Shown: piece by piece, positions 45,885 to 54,554 of the stretch
How positions within the stretch are numbered: the stretch's first letter is position 1
Layout: the number at the start of each line of letters is the position of its first letter
Assembly (NCBI GenBank): GCA_937905835.1
Contig: CALCXK010000056.1
Location: 62,001 to 126,000, forward strand
From: an uncultured Ilumatobacter sp.
GTDB lineage: Bacteria > Actinomycetota > Acidimicrobiia > Acidimicrobiales > Ilumatobacteraceae
Length of the DNA: 64,000 nt
Direction of reading: 5' to 3'
Program-made: the position numbers and the translations under genes
Notes under the pieces: generated by a model
Databases searched by the model: none
Told to the model about the DNA's origin: nothing
What the model saw: only the letters and a program-made list of their open reading frames with translations

Positions 45885-46732
45885 TGTTCGCCGCTGACCT
45901 GTTCAAACCCTTCGAGTTTGAGTTCTTCCGCAACGGTGTCATCGTCGCCACCCTGGCAGGGGCGCTCTGTGGAGTCGTTGGTTGCTATGTCGTGCTGCGC
46001 AACATGAGTTACATCGGCCACGGCCTGTCGCACGCGATCTTCGGCGGCTATGCGGTGGCGGGTCTGATCGGTATCAACCTGTTCCTCGGCGCTGGGGCCT
46101 GGGGTGTCATTACCGCGCTGGCCATCGGCGGCATCGTGCGGCGTCGGCCGATCGGCTCCGACGCAGCGATCGGCGTCGTCACGACCGCATCGTTCGCGCT
46201 GGGCCTTGCACTCGTGCAGTTGTACGGGTCGCCTGGTCAAAACGCTGATGCACTGCTCTTCGGCAATGTCCTCGGCGTCACCTTTGCTGATGTCTGGCTG
46301 ATTGTTGCCGTATCGATTGGCGCAGCGCTGTTCATCGGCTTTGGATATCGGCAGCTGCTGTTCACCACGTTTGACATCGAAGTAGCGAAGGCCACCGGGG
46401 TGCGAACCGGGCTGGTCGATGGACTCCTGATGGTTCTGCTGTCGGCCACGGTGCTGGCAACGATGAACGTCATGGGAGTCACGCTGATCGCAGCGAACCT
46501 TGTGGTTCCCGCAGTGGTCGCTCGCATGCTGACCGACAGCTTTGGTCGGATGCTCGGCTACGCCGGCCTGATCGGCGCGGTCAGCGGCTTCGTCGGCATG
46601 AACGCGAGCTATCACCTCGACGTCGCGTCAGGTCCGACGATCGTCCTCACGGCTGCGACCTTCTTTATCCTGGCGTTCGTTGCGGGTGGTTCGTTGCGTC
46701 GTCGTGCAGCCACTGTTGGCCACGCCCACTGA
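45881..46732 (+). CDS. Metal ABC transporter permease (ZnuB/MntB type)
   Basis: This 283-residue membrane protein has about eight hydrophobic segments. It contains the family motif NMSYIGHGLSHAIFGGYAV near residue 44 and the DGLLMVLLSATVLATMNVMGV region near residue 180. It forms the channel for the adjacent ATPase and binding lipoprotein. The Fur-family gene follows at once. Confidence 0.94.
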   Translation: MMFAADLFKPFEFEFFRNGVIVATLAGALCGVVGCYVVLRNMSYIGHGLSHAIFGGYAVAGLIGINLFLGAGAWGVITALAIGGIVRRRPIGSDAAIGVVTTASFALGLALVQLYGSPGQNADALLFGNVLGVTFADVWLIVAVSIGAALFIGFGYRQLLFTTFDIEVAKATGVRTGLVDGLLMVLLSATVLATMNVMGVTLIAANLVVPAVVARMLTDSFGRMLGYAGLIGAVSGFVGMNASYHLDVASGPTIVLTAATFFILAFVAGGSLRRRAATVGHAH

Positions 46733-46775
46733 TGACGCGCCACAAGATGATGCGCCGACTGATTATTCTCACCAC

Positions 46776-47255
46776 GTGCGGTTGAACGACGAACGGGCAG
46801 CGATTGTCGACGGTTGGGCGGTTGGCGATGCCGAAGCGCTCCTTCGAGCACATGGCTGCAGAGCAACCGGCCCGCGCGTCGCTGTCCTGCGAGCGCTCCT
46901 CCGCCACGGTGGTCCGATCGATGCGGCCGAGTTAACACGGCTTGCCCAAGTCGAAGAGTCGACCATTCACGAGGCGACGGTGTACCGCACCATCGGTGTG
47001 TTGTCTGATCGTGGCATCGTGACCCATGTGCATGCGGGACATGGACCGTCGCTGGTCCGGCTCGGTGGCGACCACGGGCTTCTTGCGGTGTGTCGTGATT
47101 GCGGCGGGATCGCTCAGCTCCCAGCTGAGGTGGTCAAGGCCTTTGTTGAGCAAGCCCGCACGGCGGTGGGGTTCACGCTCGAACCCGGCCACTTCGCGCT
47201 CGAAGGTATCTGCGCAGCATGTGTGCGTGAACACACACGCGTTCCGCCAGGTTGA
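46776..47255 (+). CDS. Fur-family metalloregulator
   Basis: This protein of about 159 residues has a winged-helix domain (RVAVLRALLRHGGPIDAAEL, then STIHEATVYRTIGVLSDRGIV) and two structural-zinc CxxC pairs (CRDC and CAAC). The likely start is GTG at 46776; the frame also extends upstream into the permease gene to 46680. Its place at the end of a zinc/manganese transporter operon suggests a Zur- or Mur-like role repressing that operon (inference). Confidence 0.85.
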   Translation: MRLNDERAAIVDGWAVGDAEALLRAHGCRATGPRVAVLRALLRHGGPIDAAELTRLAQVEESTIHEATVYRTIGVLSDRGIVTHVHAGHGPSLVRLGGDHGLLAVCRDCGGIAQLPAEVVKAFVEQARTAVGFTLEPGHFALEGICAACVREHTRVPPG

Positions 47256-47469
47256 CGTCTTCACGCCTGGCAACGATGCCACCGTCGAGCAGACCGATGG
47301 TCAGAGCTGGATCGAGGGCACAGCAAACGTCAGAGTCACGGGAACTATCGGGCGTTGAACTGGCGTTGATGCTCGTGCCGACTTGATCTTGGACTGCCGA
47401 TCGGGTCGAAGTAGATGGCGGGTCTGGCCGACTGGTCGTTTACGGTGCACCCTGTGCAACGATGTCGGC

Positions 47470-48954
47470 ATGACCACCGGCGAGCTTTCCCAACGCTCGC
47501 TCGGCTGGTTGCGTTACCTGCATCGCAAGGCACACACGCCCGACGACTGGTCGCGTCGCGGTCAGCCACATCCGCATTGGGATAATCGGTCGGACCCTCC
47601 GATGGCCAGTTGGCATCGCTTCGACCTCGTTGACTCGGCGTACGCCATGGGGCTGATGGCGCACCGAACGCCAGCATGGACCGAGCAGTACGTCGCCATT
47701 CTCGATCAACTCATCGAACGGCACACGGGCTGGTGGTCGGCGGCGGACTGGTTGACCCAATTCGGACACGACCCCGACCAGGCCAGCTACCCCGACCTGT
47801 ACCGCCTCTTCATTCCGCCCGAGCTGTGGGGTGAGTATGACGCCCCGGGCTGGACCGCGAATGGCATCGAGCCATATGGCGTGCAGATGGACCCTGTTGC
47901 GGCTGACGGAATGCTGTTTTACCAGGGCTTTTTTCTCGTCCTGCTGGGCATTCGATCGATGGTCGCCAACGGACCGAACGACAAGGATCGGTGGAATGAG
48001 CCATTCGAGATGATCCGTGATGGTGAGCACACGTTCACCTGGACACATTCACAGATCGCCGATCATCTTCGGCGCCAGTGGCTCGCAGCACCGATCGGGT
48101 GTCATTGAGAAAACACGAAGGTCTGGCCATTTTGACTGGCCGGAGCTGGCCTCGGTCTGAGGCTGCATGACAACCGCCACGGCACCGACCACGCCGCGGC
48201 AGTATTTGATCCGTGGTGGACGTACGCCTGCGAGCACTACCTGGACCTTGCGGCCGACGTCGAGCCCACGATGACAACGCTGTATTACGACCCTGTGCAC
48301 GACGTGCACCACCGCCTGCCCGTCAGTCTCGCGATGACGACGGCGTACTACGCGATGCCGCAGCACCCAAAGGACTCACGACGGCTCTTTGACGCCGCGT
48401 GTGCTGCGATGGGACTCGACCGCGACATCGTGACCACGCTCAATCCGAGTCGGAACTACGGATCAGCGCTGGTGATGGCCAAAGAGTGGGGCCTTGACGA
48501 CATTGTCGACCGGGTTGCTGCGGCGGTGGACGAATCGTTTGAACCGACGTGGGACGCATCAGCGGGTGAGTTCACCTGGGGTATGGGCCTCGGCGAGCCG
48601 CACCCTCGAGGTCAGTTCAACGCGTTTCTCGCTGCGGCCGAAGCAGCGGGTCCCGGCCGCTGGACGGCGCTGTCTGCAGCGCCACTCGCGTCATGTCCGC
48701 AGGTTGTCGACGTCGACTTCCCGAACGTTGCGCTCACACGCGCTGAGTGGCACGGCGAGACGTTGCTGCTGACCATTGATCCCCTTGCGCCTGATCCAAG
48801 TGCATGGACAGAGTTCAGAATCGTCGGCGTCGAACCGGTGCTGTGGCGGGTCAATGGCATCGAGGGGGTCACGATCGACGTGCGCAGCGACTCGGTTGTC
48901 GTGCGACTCCCGCGAGTTGCCGGGGACCTGGAGTTCACTCGGAGCAGTCACTGA
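47470..48954 (+). CDS. Linalool dehydratase/isomerase-like protein with two in-frame UGA codons (candidate double selenoprotein)
   Basis: Read through TGA at 48106-48108 (codon 213) and 48133-48135 (codon 222), this is one 494-residue protein of alpha/alpha-barrel type. The sequence runs on without a shift: GCH-UGA-ENTKVWPF-UGA-LAGAGLGLRLHDNRHGTDHA, then YYDPVHDVHHRLPV to the end. Both halves look conserved: WHRFDLVDSAY at residues 48-58 and the part after the TGAs. In the linalool dehydratase/isomerase of Castellaniella, two active-site cysteines nine residues apart (171 and 180, from memory) sit in a C-E-x-N context that matches U213-ENTKVWPF-U222. Asp52 and Tyr58 also keep the six-residue spacing of Asp39 and Tyr45 there. 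Any ordinary annotation would give two fragments (47470-48108 and 48271-48954). Reaction and substrate are unknown. Confidence 0.8.
48122..48144 (+). promoter_or_regulatory. Hairpin after the first UGA (possible SECIS) with the second UGA in its loop
   Basis: Eight pairs, UCUGGCCA with UGGCCGGA (one G-U), close a UUUUGAC loop at 48130-48136. The loop starts 22 bases after the first UGA, which is the right distance, and it contains the second UGA. It lacks the G usually found in the first two loop positions. An alternative GGCC/GGCC hairpin with loop GGAGCU lies 33 bases after the first UGA. Confidence 0.45.
48147..48165 (+). promoter_or_regulatory. Candidate bacterial SECIS hairpin for the second UGA
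   Basis: GCCUC (48149-48153) pairs with GAGGC (48159-48163), extended by two G-U pairs, and closes the loop GGUCU at 48154-48158. The loop begins after 18 bases from the UGA at 48133-48135. The E. coli fdhF SECIS has the same GGUCU loop at the same distance, from memory. It can form together with the upstream hairpin. Confidence 0.8.
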
Positions 48955-49025
48955 GATCTTCGGAGCCAACATGGACCCTCGGCCGCAGCTTGCTGCACGG
49001 TGACAGATCAAGCCGCTGAACCGAC

Positions 49026-50060
49026 TCAGAAGGCCCTGAGATCCGCCATGACGTTGGCCCAGCGGTCGGGATCACTGGCGTATGGGGCGTAGAAACTCAG
49101 CCGCTGGATGACGTCGCTGTAGCGGGACCCGAGCTCGGCTGCGATGGTCTCAGGCTCGCCCACGACGGCGAACGTGTTGAGAATTTCGTCGTTGATGAGC
49201 GTGCCCATCTTGTCCCACTTGCCCTGCTTAGACAGCGAATTGAGCTCGTCTTGCAGGCCGCCCCAGCCGTGCATGTCGAGCACGGGTCGGTATGCCGGAG
49301 TCGAACCGTAAAACGCAATCTGCTTGCGAGTGGCGATGGCGGCCTTCTCGATCTCTTCATCGTTGTTGCCGGTCACGACGAATGACGGGCCGACGATTTC
49401 GAAGCCCTCCATGGTTTTACCGGCCTTCTCGCGGCCGCGCTGCAACGCAGGGATCGTGACCTCGCGCAGGTACTTCTCGGTGGTGAACCCGTGGCAGATG
49501 AAACCGTCGAACGCCTCACCGGCGACTTCGGTCATGAGCGGGCCGACGCCGGCCAAAAACATCTTTGGCGGACCGAAACCATCGAGGTCAGAAGCAGCGG
49601 GGGAGAACATCGGTGTCATCAATGTGTGCTGGTAAAACTCGCCACGGAATTCGAGTTTCTCGCCCGTCAGCCACGTGTTCCAGATGGCACGAATGGCCAA
49701 CGCCATTTCACGCATCCGAGCGGCCGGCTTGCTCCACTCCATGGAAAAGCGTTTCTCGATGTGCGGCTTGATCTGGCTGCCAAGACCAAGCACGAAACGA
49801 CCCTTCGAATACGCCTGCAGGTCCCAGGCCGTGTTGGCGAGCGTCATCGGTGAGCGGGAGAACGCGACGGCGATCGACGTGCCGATCTCCAGCTTTTCGG
49901 TGTGCTCGGCCGCCAGGAGGAGCGGCATGAACGGGTCGTGGGCCATCTCGGCGGTCCAGGCACCCGAGTAGCCGGAGGCCTCCACTTCTTGGGCTTGAAC
50001 CGCAACTTTTGTCAGGTCGGTTCCGATGTTGCCGTCGATCTTCATGTACCGAACGTACAA
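49026..50060 (-). CDS. LLM-class F420-dependent oxidoreductase
   Basis: This 344-residue luciferase-like TIM barrel has AVAFSRSPMTLANTAWDLQAYSKGRFVLGLGSQ near residues 65-97 and KMFLAGVGPLMTEVAGEAFDGFI near residue 170. It resembles F420-dependent oxidoreductases of mycobacteria and relatives. The start ATG at 50060 is 30 bases from the stop of the upstream PAC2 gene, so the pair may be co-transcribed. It converges on the selenoprotein candidate gene. Confidence 0.88.
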   Translation of the reverse strand: MYVRYMKIDGNIGTDLTKVAVQAQEVEASGYSGAWTAEMAHDPFMPLLLAAEHTEKLEIGTSIAVAFSRSPMTLANTAWDLQAYSKGRFVLGLGSQIKPHIEKRFSMEWSKPAARMREMALAIRAIWNTWLTGEKLEFRGEFYQHTLMTPMFSPAASDLDGFGPPKMFLAGVGPLMTEVAGEAFDGFICHGFTTEKYLREVTIPALQRGREKAGKTMEGFEIVGPSFVVTGNNDEEIEKAAIATRKQIAFYGSTPAYRPVLDMHGWGGLQDELNSLSKQGKWDKMGTLINDEILNTFAVVGEPETIAAELGSRYSDVIQRLSFYAPYASDPDRWANVMADLRAF

Positions 50061-50089
50061 CGCGGGCGCAACCCGATTCCAGTTGCAGA

Positions 50090-50977
50090 TCAGTCTTGAG
50101 CGCGGAAGAACTCTTGGATCTCCGCAGCGATATCGTCACCGGACTTTATCCGCATCTCGGCGGCAACGTTCGCTGCGTCGGCATCGCCTTTGACCGCAGC
50201 GTCGTGCAGCGCTTCGAGCTGGCGAATCATGTTCTGGTGCTCATTGTTGTTGGCGACCATCTGGTCGATGCGTTGTCGTTGGATGGCAACTTCGTTGCGA
50301 AGTGCGGCACCGACGATTTTGATTCCAGTGGCTTCGTGGAACCCATCGAGCAGGGCTGCCGAGGCGGCGGGATACGACATGGCTGAGACATAGTGCGGAA
50401 CCTGCGCCCAGATGCCGAGCGCGGGGATCTTGCGATCGTGCATCGTGTGCTCGAGCGCAGTGGCCATGCCGGCAGGCACGTCGACCGAGCTTCGGGCGAA
50501 CGACACGCCGTCGAGCACTTCTGTTGACGGCGATGAACAAGACAACCGTGCGTCGCGCGTGTGCGGAGCAGCGAACGGATAGGCGCCGAAACCGATCATC
50601 TGAGTGACGCCGAACTCGACGGCGATGTCGCCCATCGCTTTCGAGAACCGGCGCCAGTTCATGTCGGGCTCGGGGCCGCTAAGCACGAGAATGTCGCGGC
50701 CGCCAGGCGATTGCCCGGCGGTGAGCTCGATGTGGTGCCAACGGAGGTTCGTGTTGACGCCATCGCGGAGCTCCATCGTGGGGCGGCGGGCTCGGTAGTC
50801 AACGAAGGTGTCGTCGTTGAAGCGGATCAACGGCGAAGCCTGACACTCGTCGATCACGGCTTCGACGGCCGCTGCTGCCGCACCGGCTGCATCGATCCAG
50901 CCGGTCATCATCACCAGCAGGATCGGCTCGTGGACTATCGAGTCGTCGATGAGGAGTTCGTAATCGCTGTCGATCAT
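50090..50977 (-). CDS. PAC2 family protein (proteasome-assembly-chaperone-like)
   Basis: This 295-residue protein has the PAC2 pattern: LLVMMTGWIDAAGAAAAAVEAVI near residue 20, LSGPEPDMNWRRFSKAM near residue 100, GFGAYPFAAPHTR near residue 128 and VPHYVSAMSYPAASAALLDGF near residue 193. The C-terminal 60 residues form a helical, coiled-coil-prone region. Actinobacterial PAC2 proteins are widespread but poorly understood; a proteasome link is only suggested. Confidence 0.85.
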   Translation of the reverse strand: MIDSDYELLIDDSIVHEPILLVMMTGWIDAAGAAAAAVEAVIDECQASPLIRFNDDTFVDYRARRPTMELRDGVNTNLRWHHIELTAGQSPGGRDILVLSGPEPDMNWRRFSKAMGDIAVEFGVTQMIGFGAYPFAAPHTRDARLSCSSPSTEVLDGVSFARSSVDVPAGMATALEHTMHDRKIPALGIWAQVPHYVSAMSYPAASAALLDGFHEATGIKIVGAALRNEVAIQRQRIDQMVANNNEHQNMIRQLEALHDAAVKGDADAANVAAEMRIKSGDDIAAEIQEFFRAQD

Positions 50978-51113
50978 GATCCCTGACAGTATCCAGGCAA
51001 TGGTGTGTCTGCAGCCTCAAGGCAACGGTGACGCATTGCGATGATCCAAGGAATGCGCTGGGGAGGGGAGAGCGGGAAGGAAGCCTGGCGGGGAAGACGG
51101 GTATCGTGCAGTC

Positions 51114-51821
51114 ATGGTTACTCTTGACATCACTGATGAAACGTTCGAAGCCGAAGTCATCGAGAAGTCCAGTGAGGTCATCGTGGTCGTCGACCTCTGG
51201 GCGCCCTGGTGCGGGCCGTGCAAAACGCTCGGTCCGATCATTGAGGGCGTGATCGACGCGACCGATGGCAAGGTGATCCTCGCCAAGGTGAACATCGACG
51301 AGAACCCGGCAATCGGCCAGGCGTTCAAGGTCCAGTCGATCCCCGCGGTGTACGCACTGAAAGACGGCGCAGTCGTCAACGGCTTCATGGGTGCGCTTCC
51401 CGTGCACGAGATCCAAGCGTTTATCGATGCGCTGCTGCCGTCGCAAGATGAGCAAGCGCTGGAACAACTGATCGCTGCTGGCGACGAAGCCAGCCTTCGC
51501 CTCGCACTCCAAATGGAACCCGCCAACGAAGAGACGATCGGTGTCCTCGGCGAACTCCTGGTTGCAGATGGCCGGCCCGGCGAAGCGTTGGCGTTGATCG
51601 ACCGGATCCCAGAGAACGACCGGACCCGCAAGATCGCCGCAACCGCGCGCCTCGGGGAAGCGCAGACCGACGACTACGACACGCAGCTCACCGCGCTGCT
51701 CGACTCGGTCAAAGCGGACGACGACGCACGGCAAAAGTTTGTCGACATTCTCGAACTGATGGGCGCCGAAGACCCCCGTACGTCCGACTACCGCCGCAAG
51801 CTGACTACACGGCTGTACTGA
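51114..51821 (+). CDS. Thioredoxin-domain protein with C-terminal TPR-like region (CnoX/YbbN-like)
   Basis: This 235-residue protein has an N-terminal thioredoxin fold with the active site WAPWCGPC near residues 29-36 and the cis-proline segment SIPAVYALKDG near residue 76. Residues about 115-235 are helical repeats (EQALEQLIAAGDEASLRLAL, then GELLVADGRPGEALALIDR). That order matches CnoX/YbbN holdase-type thioredoxins. It follows a GGAGGGGAG-rich leader, and comEA comes next. Confidence 0.92.
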   Translation: MVTLDITDETFEAEVIEKSSEVIVVVDLWAPWCGPCKTLGPIIEGVIDATDGKVILAKVNIDENPAIGQAFKVQSIPAVYALKDGAVVNGFMGALPVHEIQAFIDALLPSQDEQALEQLIAAGDEASLRLALQMEPANEETIGVLGELLVADGRPGEALALIDRIPENDRTRKIAATARLGEAQTDDYDTQLTALLDSVKADDDARQKFVDILELMGAEDPRTSDYRRKLTTRLY

Positions 51822-51934
51822 AAATGAGGTGGGCCACGAAGTGGTCCGCAGGCGTTATCCTGTTTGGTACCGACTCCTTCCAGATGTAGAGAATCGCGCT
51901 GCGGCGTGGTTCCCGACGGTCGAGGAGGTCGATC

Positions 51935-52639
51935 GTGGAAGAAGTCTTTCGTCCCGAACCTGTACGCAACCTGTCCGAGCGGACAAAAGCATGGATCGGT
52001 TGGTTCGGGTTGAGCCGGCTGATCGCATCGGCGGTCGCCGTGCTGATCGTGTGCGGCGGCGCGTACTGGTTGGTTCGTACACCTCCACCCCCGAGTGAGG
52101 CAGCACTGCCGCGCGTCGAAGCAGCGGGTTCACCCGTGTCGACGTTGCGGGTGCCGATCACGGTCGCTCCGGAGGTACTGACGTCGCCGACATCAGGAGT
52201 CACCGTTCATGTGGCCGGCTCGGTGCTGACGCCGGGGGTCTACGTGTTGGACAGTGGCGCTCGCGTCCACGAGGCGATCGATCGGGCCGGTGGCGTCACC
52301 GGTGACGCCGATGTCGACACGTTGAACCTTGCGGCGCCGCTTGCCGACGGGAGTCGCATCTATGTGCCGGCGATTGGTGAAGAGGTGTCGGCCATGACTT
52401 TGATCGACGTGCCCTTTGTCGAAGGCGCGGTCGACGATCTGCCTGTCGGGCCGATCGATATCAACCGAGCCACAGCGACAGAAATGGACGGCCTGCCGGG
52501 TGTCGGCCCGGCGACAGCGACGGCGATCGTCACTGAACGCCAACGAAACGGGCCGTTCCTGAGCGTTGATGATCTGCAACGCGTCCCGGGTATTGGCCCC
52601 GCAAGGCTTGCATCGATTCGGGACCTGGTGACGGTGTGA
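51935..52639 (+). CDS. comEA: ComEA-like DNA-binding protein
   Basis: This 234-residue protein has a membrane anchor near residues 28-48, a SLBB domain (VTVHVAGSVLTPGVYVLDSGARVHEAI) near residues 90-150 and a C-terminal helix-hairpin-helix pair (INRATATEMDGLPGVGPATATAIV, then VPGIGPARLASIRDLV). ComEA binds incoming DNA at the cell surface during natural transformation. It starts with GTG. A ComEC-like gene lies close downstream, with a reverse gene between them. Confidence 0.92.
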   Translation: MEEVFRPEPVRNLSERTKAWIGWFGLSRLIASAVAVLIVCGGAYWLVRTPPPPSEAALPRVEAAGSPVSTLRVPITVAPEVLTSPTSGVTVHVAGSVLTPGVYVLDSGARVHEAIDRAGGVTGDADVDTLNLAAPLADGSRIYVPAIGEEVSAMTLIDVPFVEGAVDDLPVGPIDINRATATEMDGLPGVGPATATAIVTERQRNGPFLSVDDLQRVPGIGPARLASIRDLVTV

Positions 52640-52642
52640 GTT

Positions 52643-53131
52643 TTAGAAAAGGGCTTCGCCGAGCGAGATGGTGGCGACGCCGAGTGCAATGCCTGAGCCG
52701 ACCCAGATGCCAGCAGCCATCCAGAAGTAATGGCGCCAGTAGTCGCTCCACGTTGCCAGAGGGTGGCGGGTGGCCCGCCTCGATGCGAGGAACCCAACCA
52801 ACACCCAGGCCACAGCCGACGCAGCGACCGCAATCGGATACATCGAGCGATCACCGAATGGGGCGCCGGCGATGAGTAAGCCGGGCGCCGCAACGACACC
52901 ACCGATCAGGCCAATGGCACCACTCCATGCGGCGTCTGACTGGTAGAGCGTGGCGTACGACGTGCCACCAATCAGCGCAGGAAACAGCAGTCCGAGCAAT
53001 GGCCCCCACGAGCGAATTCGGATGCGATACCAGCGCGGCCCATCGATGAGCGGAGCGTCCCGGCCGCGGTCGCCGGACACTCGTGGAGGTGCGGATATCG
53101 ATGAGCTCACTGCTGCTGAATCGTACGGCAC
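52643..53131 (-). CDS. Hypothetical membrane protein
   Basis: This protein of up to 162 residues has about four hydrophobic helices (WGPLLGLLFPALIGGTSYAT, AIGLIGGVVAAPGLLIAG, PIAVAASAVAWVLVGFLA and MAAGIWVGSGIALGVATISL). I do not recognise a family. It lies between comEA and comEC on the opposite strand, with its stop only three bases past the comEA stop. The GTG start at 53131 is uncertain; the first 35 residues are low-complexity. Confidence 0.6.
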   Translation of the reverse strand: MPYDSAAVSSSISAPPRVSGDRGRDAPLIDGPRWYRIRIRSWGPLLGLLFPALIGGTSYATLYQSDAAWSGAIGLIGGVVAAPGLLIAGAPFGDRSMYPIAVAASAVAWVLVGFLASRRATRHPLATWSDYWRHYFWMAAGIWVGSGIALGVATISLGEALF

Positions 53132-53159
53132 CGATGCTGCTGATCGAGGTCACCCAGCG

Positions 53160-54554
53160 TTGCAGTTGTCCGATTTCGGTGTCGTAGTTCTGGCCATCGT
53201 TGTCGCCGTGTCGGTGTGGGCAGGCGAACCGCTGGTTGCTGTCGCTGTGGCGTTCGCAGCGACGCTGCCATTCCGGTCGGTCGTCCTGGTAGCCGTGGCA
53301 ATCGTGCTCGCTGTCGGAGGGGCGGTTCGTTCGGATCACTCGTGGGATGGGCTCCGACCCGACCAGCTCGGTCACTTCGAAGGCTGGGTCAGGCTGGTCG
53401 ACGATCCCCAGCCATACCCGTCGAGCACACGTGTGATCGTCGATGTCGACGGTGAGCGATACGAGATCTGGTCACGGGGTCGAGCCCAACAGCTACGCGT
53501 CCGTGCGTGGCGCGGCGGGCAATGGATCTCGGTGAGCGGCCGGCGCACAGAGCTCGATGCGCAGCGGGCCGGTCGAGTTGCGTGGCAGCACGTCGTCGGC
53601 GAATTCGACCTCGACTGGGCAAGCGACGTCAACGAGGGCGGTCCGATTGCTGTCGCATCGAACCGCGTGCGCCGGGCGATTGAACGTGCCGCGACCACAC
53701 TCCCAGACGACGACGGTGCACTGTTCCGCGGCCTGGTTGTCGGCGACGATCGTGATCAGCCGCGGGCGATGATCAACCGGTTCAGGGCGAGTGGGCTCTC
53801 TCATTTGACGGCGGTGTCAGGGCAGAACGTTGCCTTTGTGCTGGCTGCGTGCGGGCCTTTGCTGCGTCGGTTGCGGCGATGGCTGCGGCTCGGCGTAACG
53901 GTCGGATTGATCTTGTGGTTCGTCACGTTGACGCGTTTCGAGCCGTCGATCGTGCGCGCCGGAACGATGGCGTCGCTGTCGGCAATGGCGTATGCGACGG
54001 GCCGCGAGCGAGCCCCGATTCGAATTCTTGCGCTGGCGGTCCTGGGGTTGGTGCTGATTGATCCGTTGCTGGTGTGGTCGATCGGATTCTGGTTGTCGGT
54101 CGGTGCGACGACCGGCGTGATCACGGTGGGCCCGGCGTTAGCGAAGCGATTCGAGGCGCTCGGGCCGTTCGCGTTGCCGCTGGGGATCACACTCGGTGCG
54201 CAAGCGGGTGTCGTGATTCCGGTCACGTTGGTGTTCGGGAGGCTGCCATTGGTGAGCATCCCGGCGAACTTGCTGGCGGTTCCAGTCGCAGGTGCGGTGA
54301 TGCTCTACGGGATGCCAGCCGGGTTGGTTGCGGGCTGGTTGCCAGTGACGGCTCCCGTATTGATGGCTCCCGCCAGGTTGGGTACTCGCTGGGTCGACAC
54401 GGTGGCATTGCTGGGGGAGCGTTTGGAGCCAGGAGGTGTTTGGCCGTGGGTCGGTTGGGTAGTTGTGGTTATCGTTTCAGTGATCTGTGTCGCAGTCGGC
54501 GTTCGTCGTGGTAAGAATCAAACTCTCCATGGCGATCCATCTCCTGACTGGTGA
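53160..54554 (+). CDS. comEC: ComEC/Rec2-family competence membrane protein (Competence domain only)
   Basis: This protein of about 464 residues has two N-terminal membrane helices, a soluble segment and the competence domain with GLVVGDDRDQPRAMINRFRASGLSHLTAVSGQN near residues 195-227, followed by about seven helices. It would form the channel for single-stranded DNA uptake. The C-terminal metallo-beta-lactamase-like nuclease domain found in many ComEC proteins is missing. I chose the TTG at 53160 because GAGGT lies nine bases upstream; the frame is open to 52950. It overlaps the holA start by 26 bases. Confidence 0.85.
   Translation: MQLSDFGVVVLAIVVAVSVWAGEPLVAVAVAFAATLPFRSVVLVAVAIVLAVGGAVRSDHSWDGLRPDQLGHFEGWVRLVDDPQPYPSSTRVIVDVDGERYEIWSRGRAQQLRVRAWRGGQWISVSGRRTELDAQRAGRVAWQHVVGEFDLDWASDVNEGGPIAVASNRVRRAIERAATTLPDDDGALFRGLVVGDDRDQPRAMINRFRASGLSHLTAVSGQNVAFVLAACGPLLRRLRRWLRLGVTVGLILWFVTLTRFEPSIVRAGTMASLSAMAYATGRERAPIRILALAVLGLVLIDPLLVWSIGFWLSVGATTGVITVGPALAKRFEALGPFALPLGITLGAQAGVVIPVTLVFGRLPLVSIPANLLAVPVAGAVMLYGMPAGLVAGWLPVTAPVLMAPARLGTRWVDTVALLGERLEPGGVWPWVGWVVVVIVSVICVAVGVRRGKNQTLHGDPSPDW

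Noticed and set aside
48138..48151. GGCC/GGCC hairpin with GGAGCU loop as the SECIS of the second UGA
   Set aside because: Its loop is only 6 bases from the second UGA, too close, and it competes with the better GGUCU hairpin. It could only serve the first UGA, at 33 bases.
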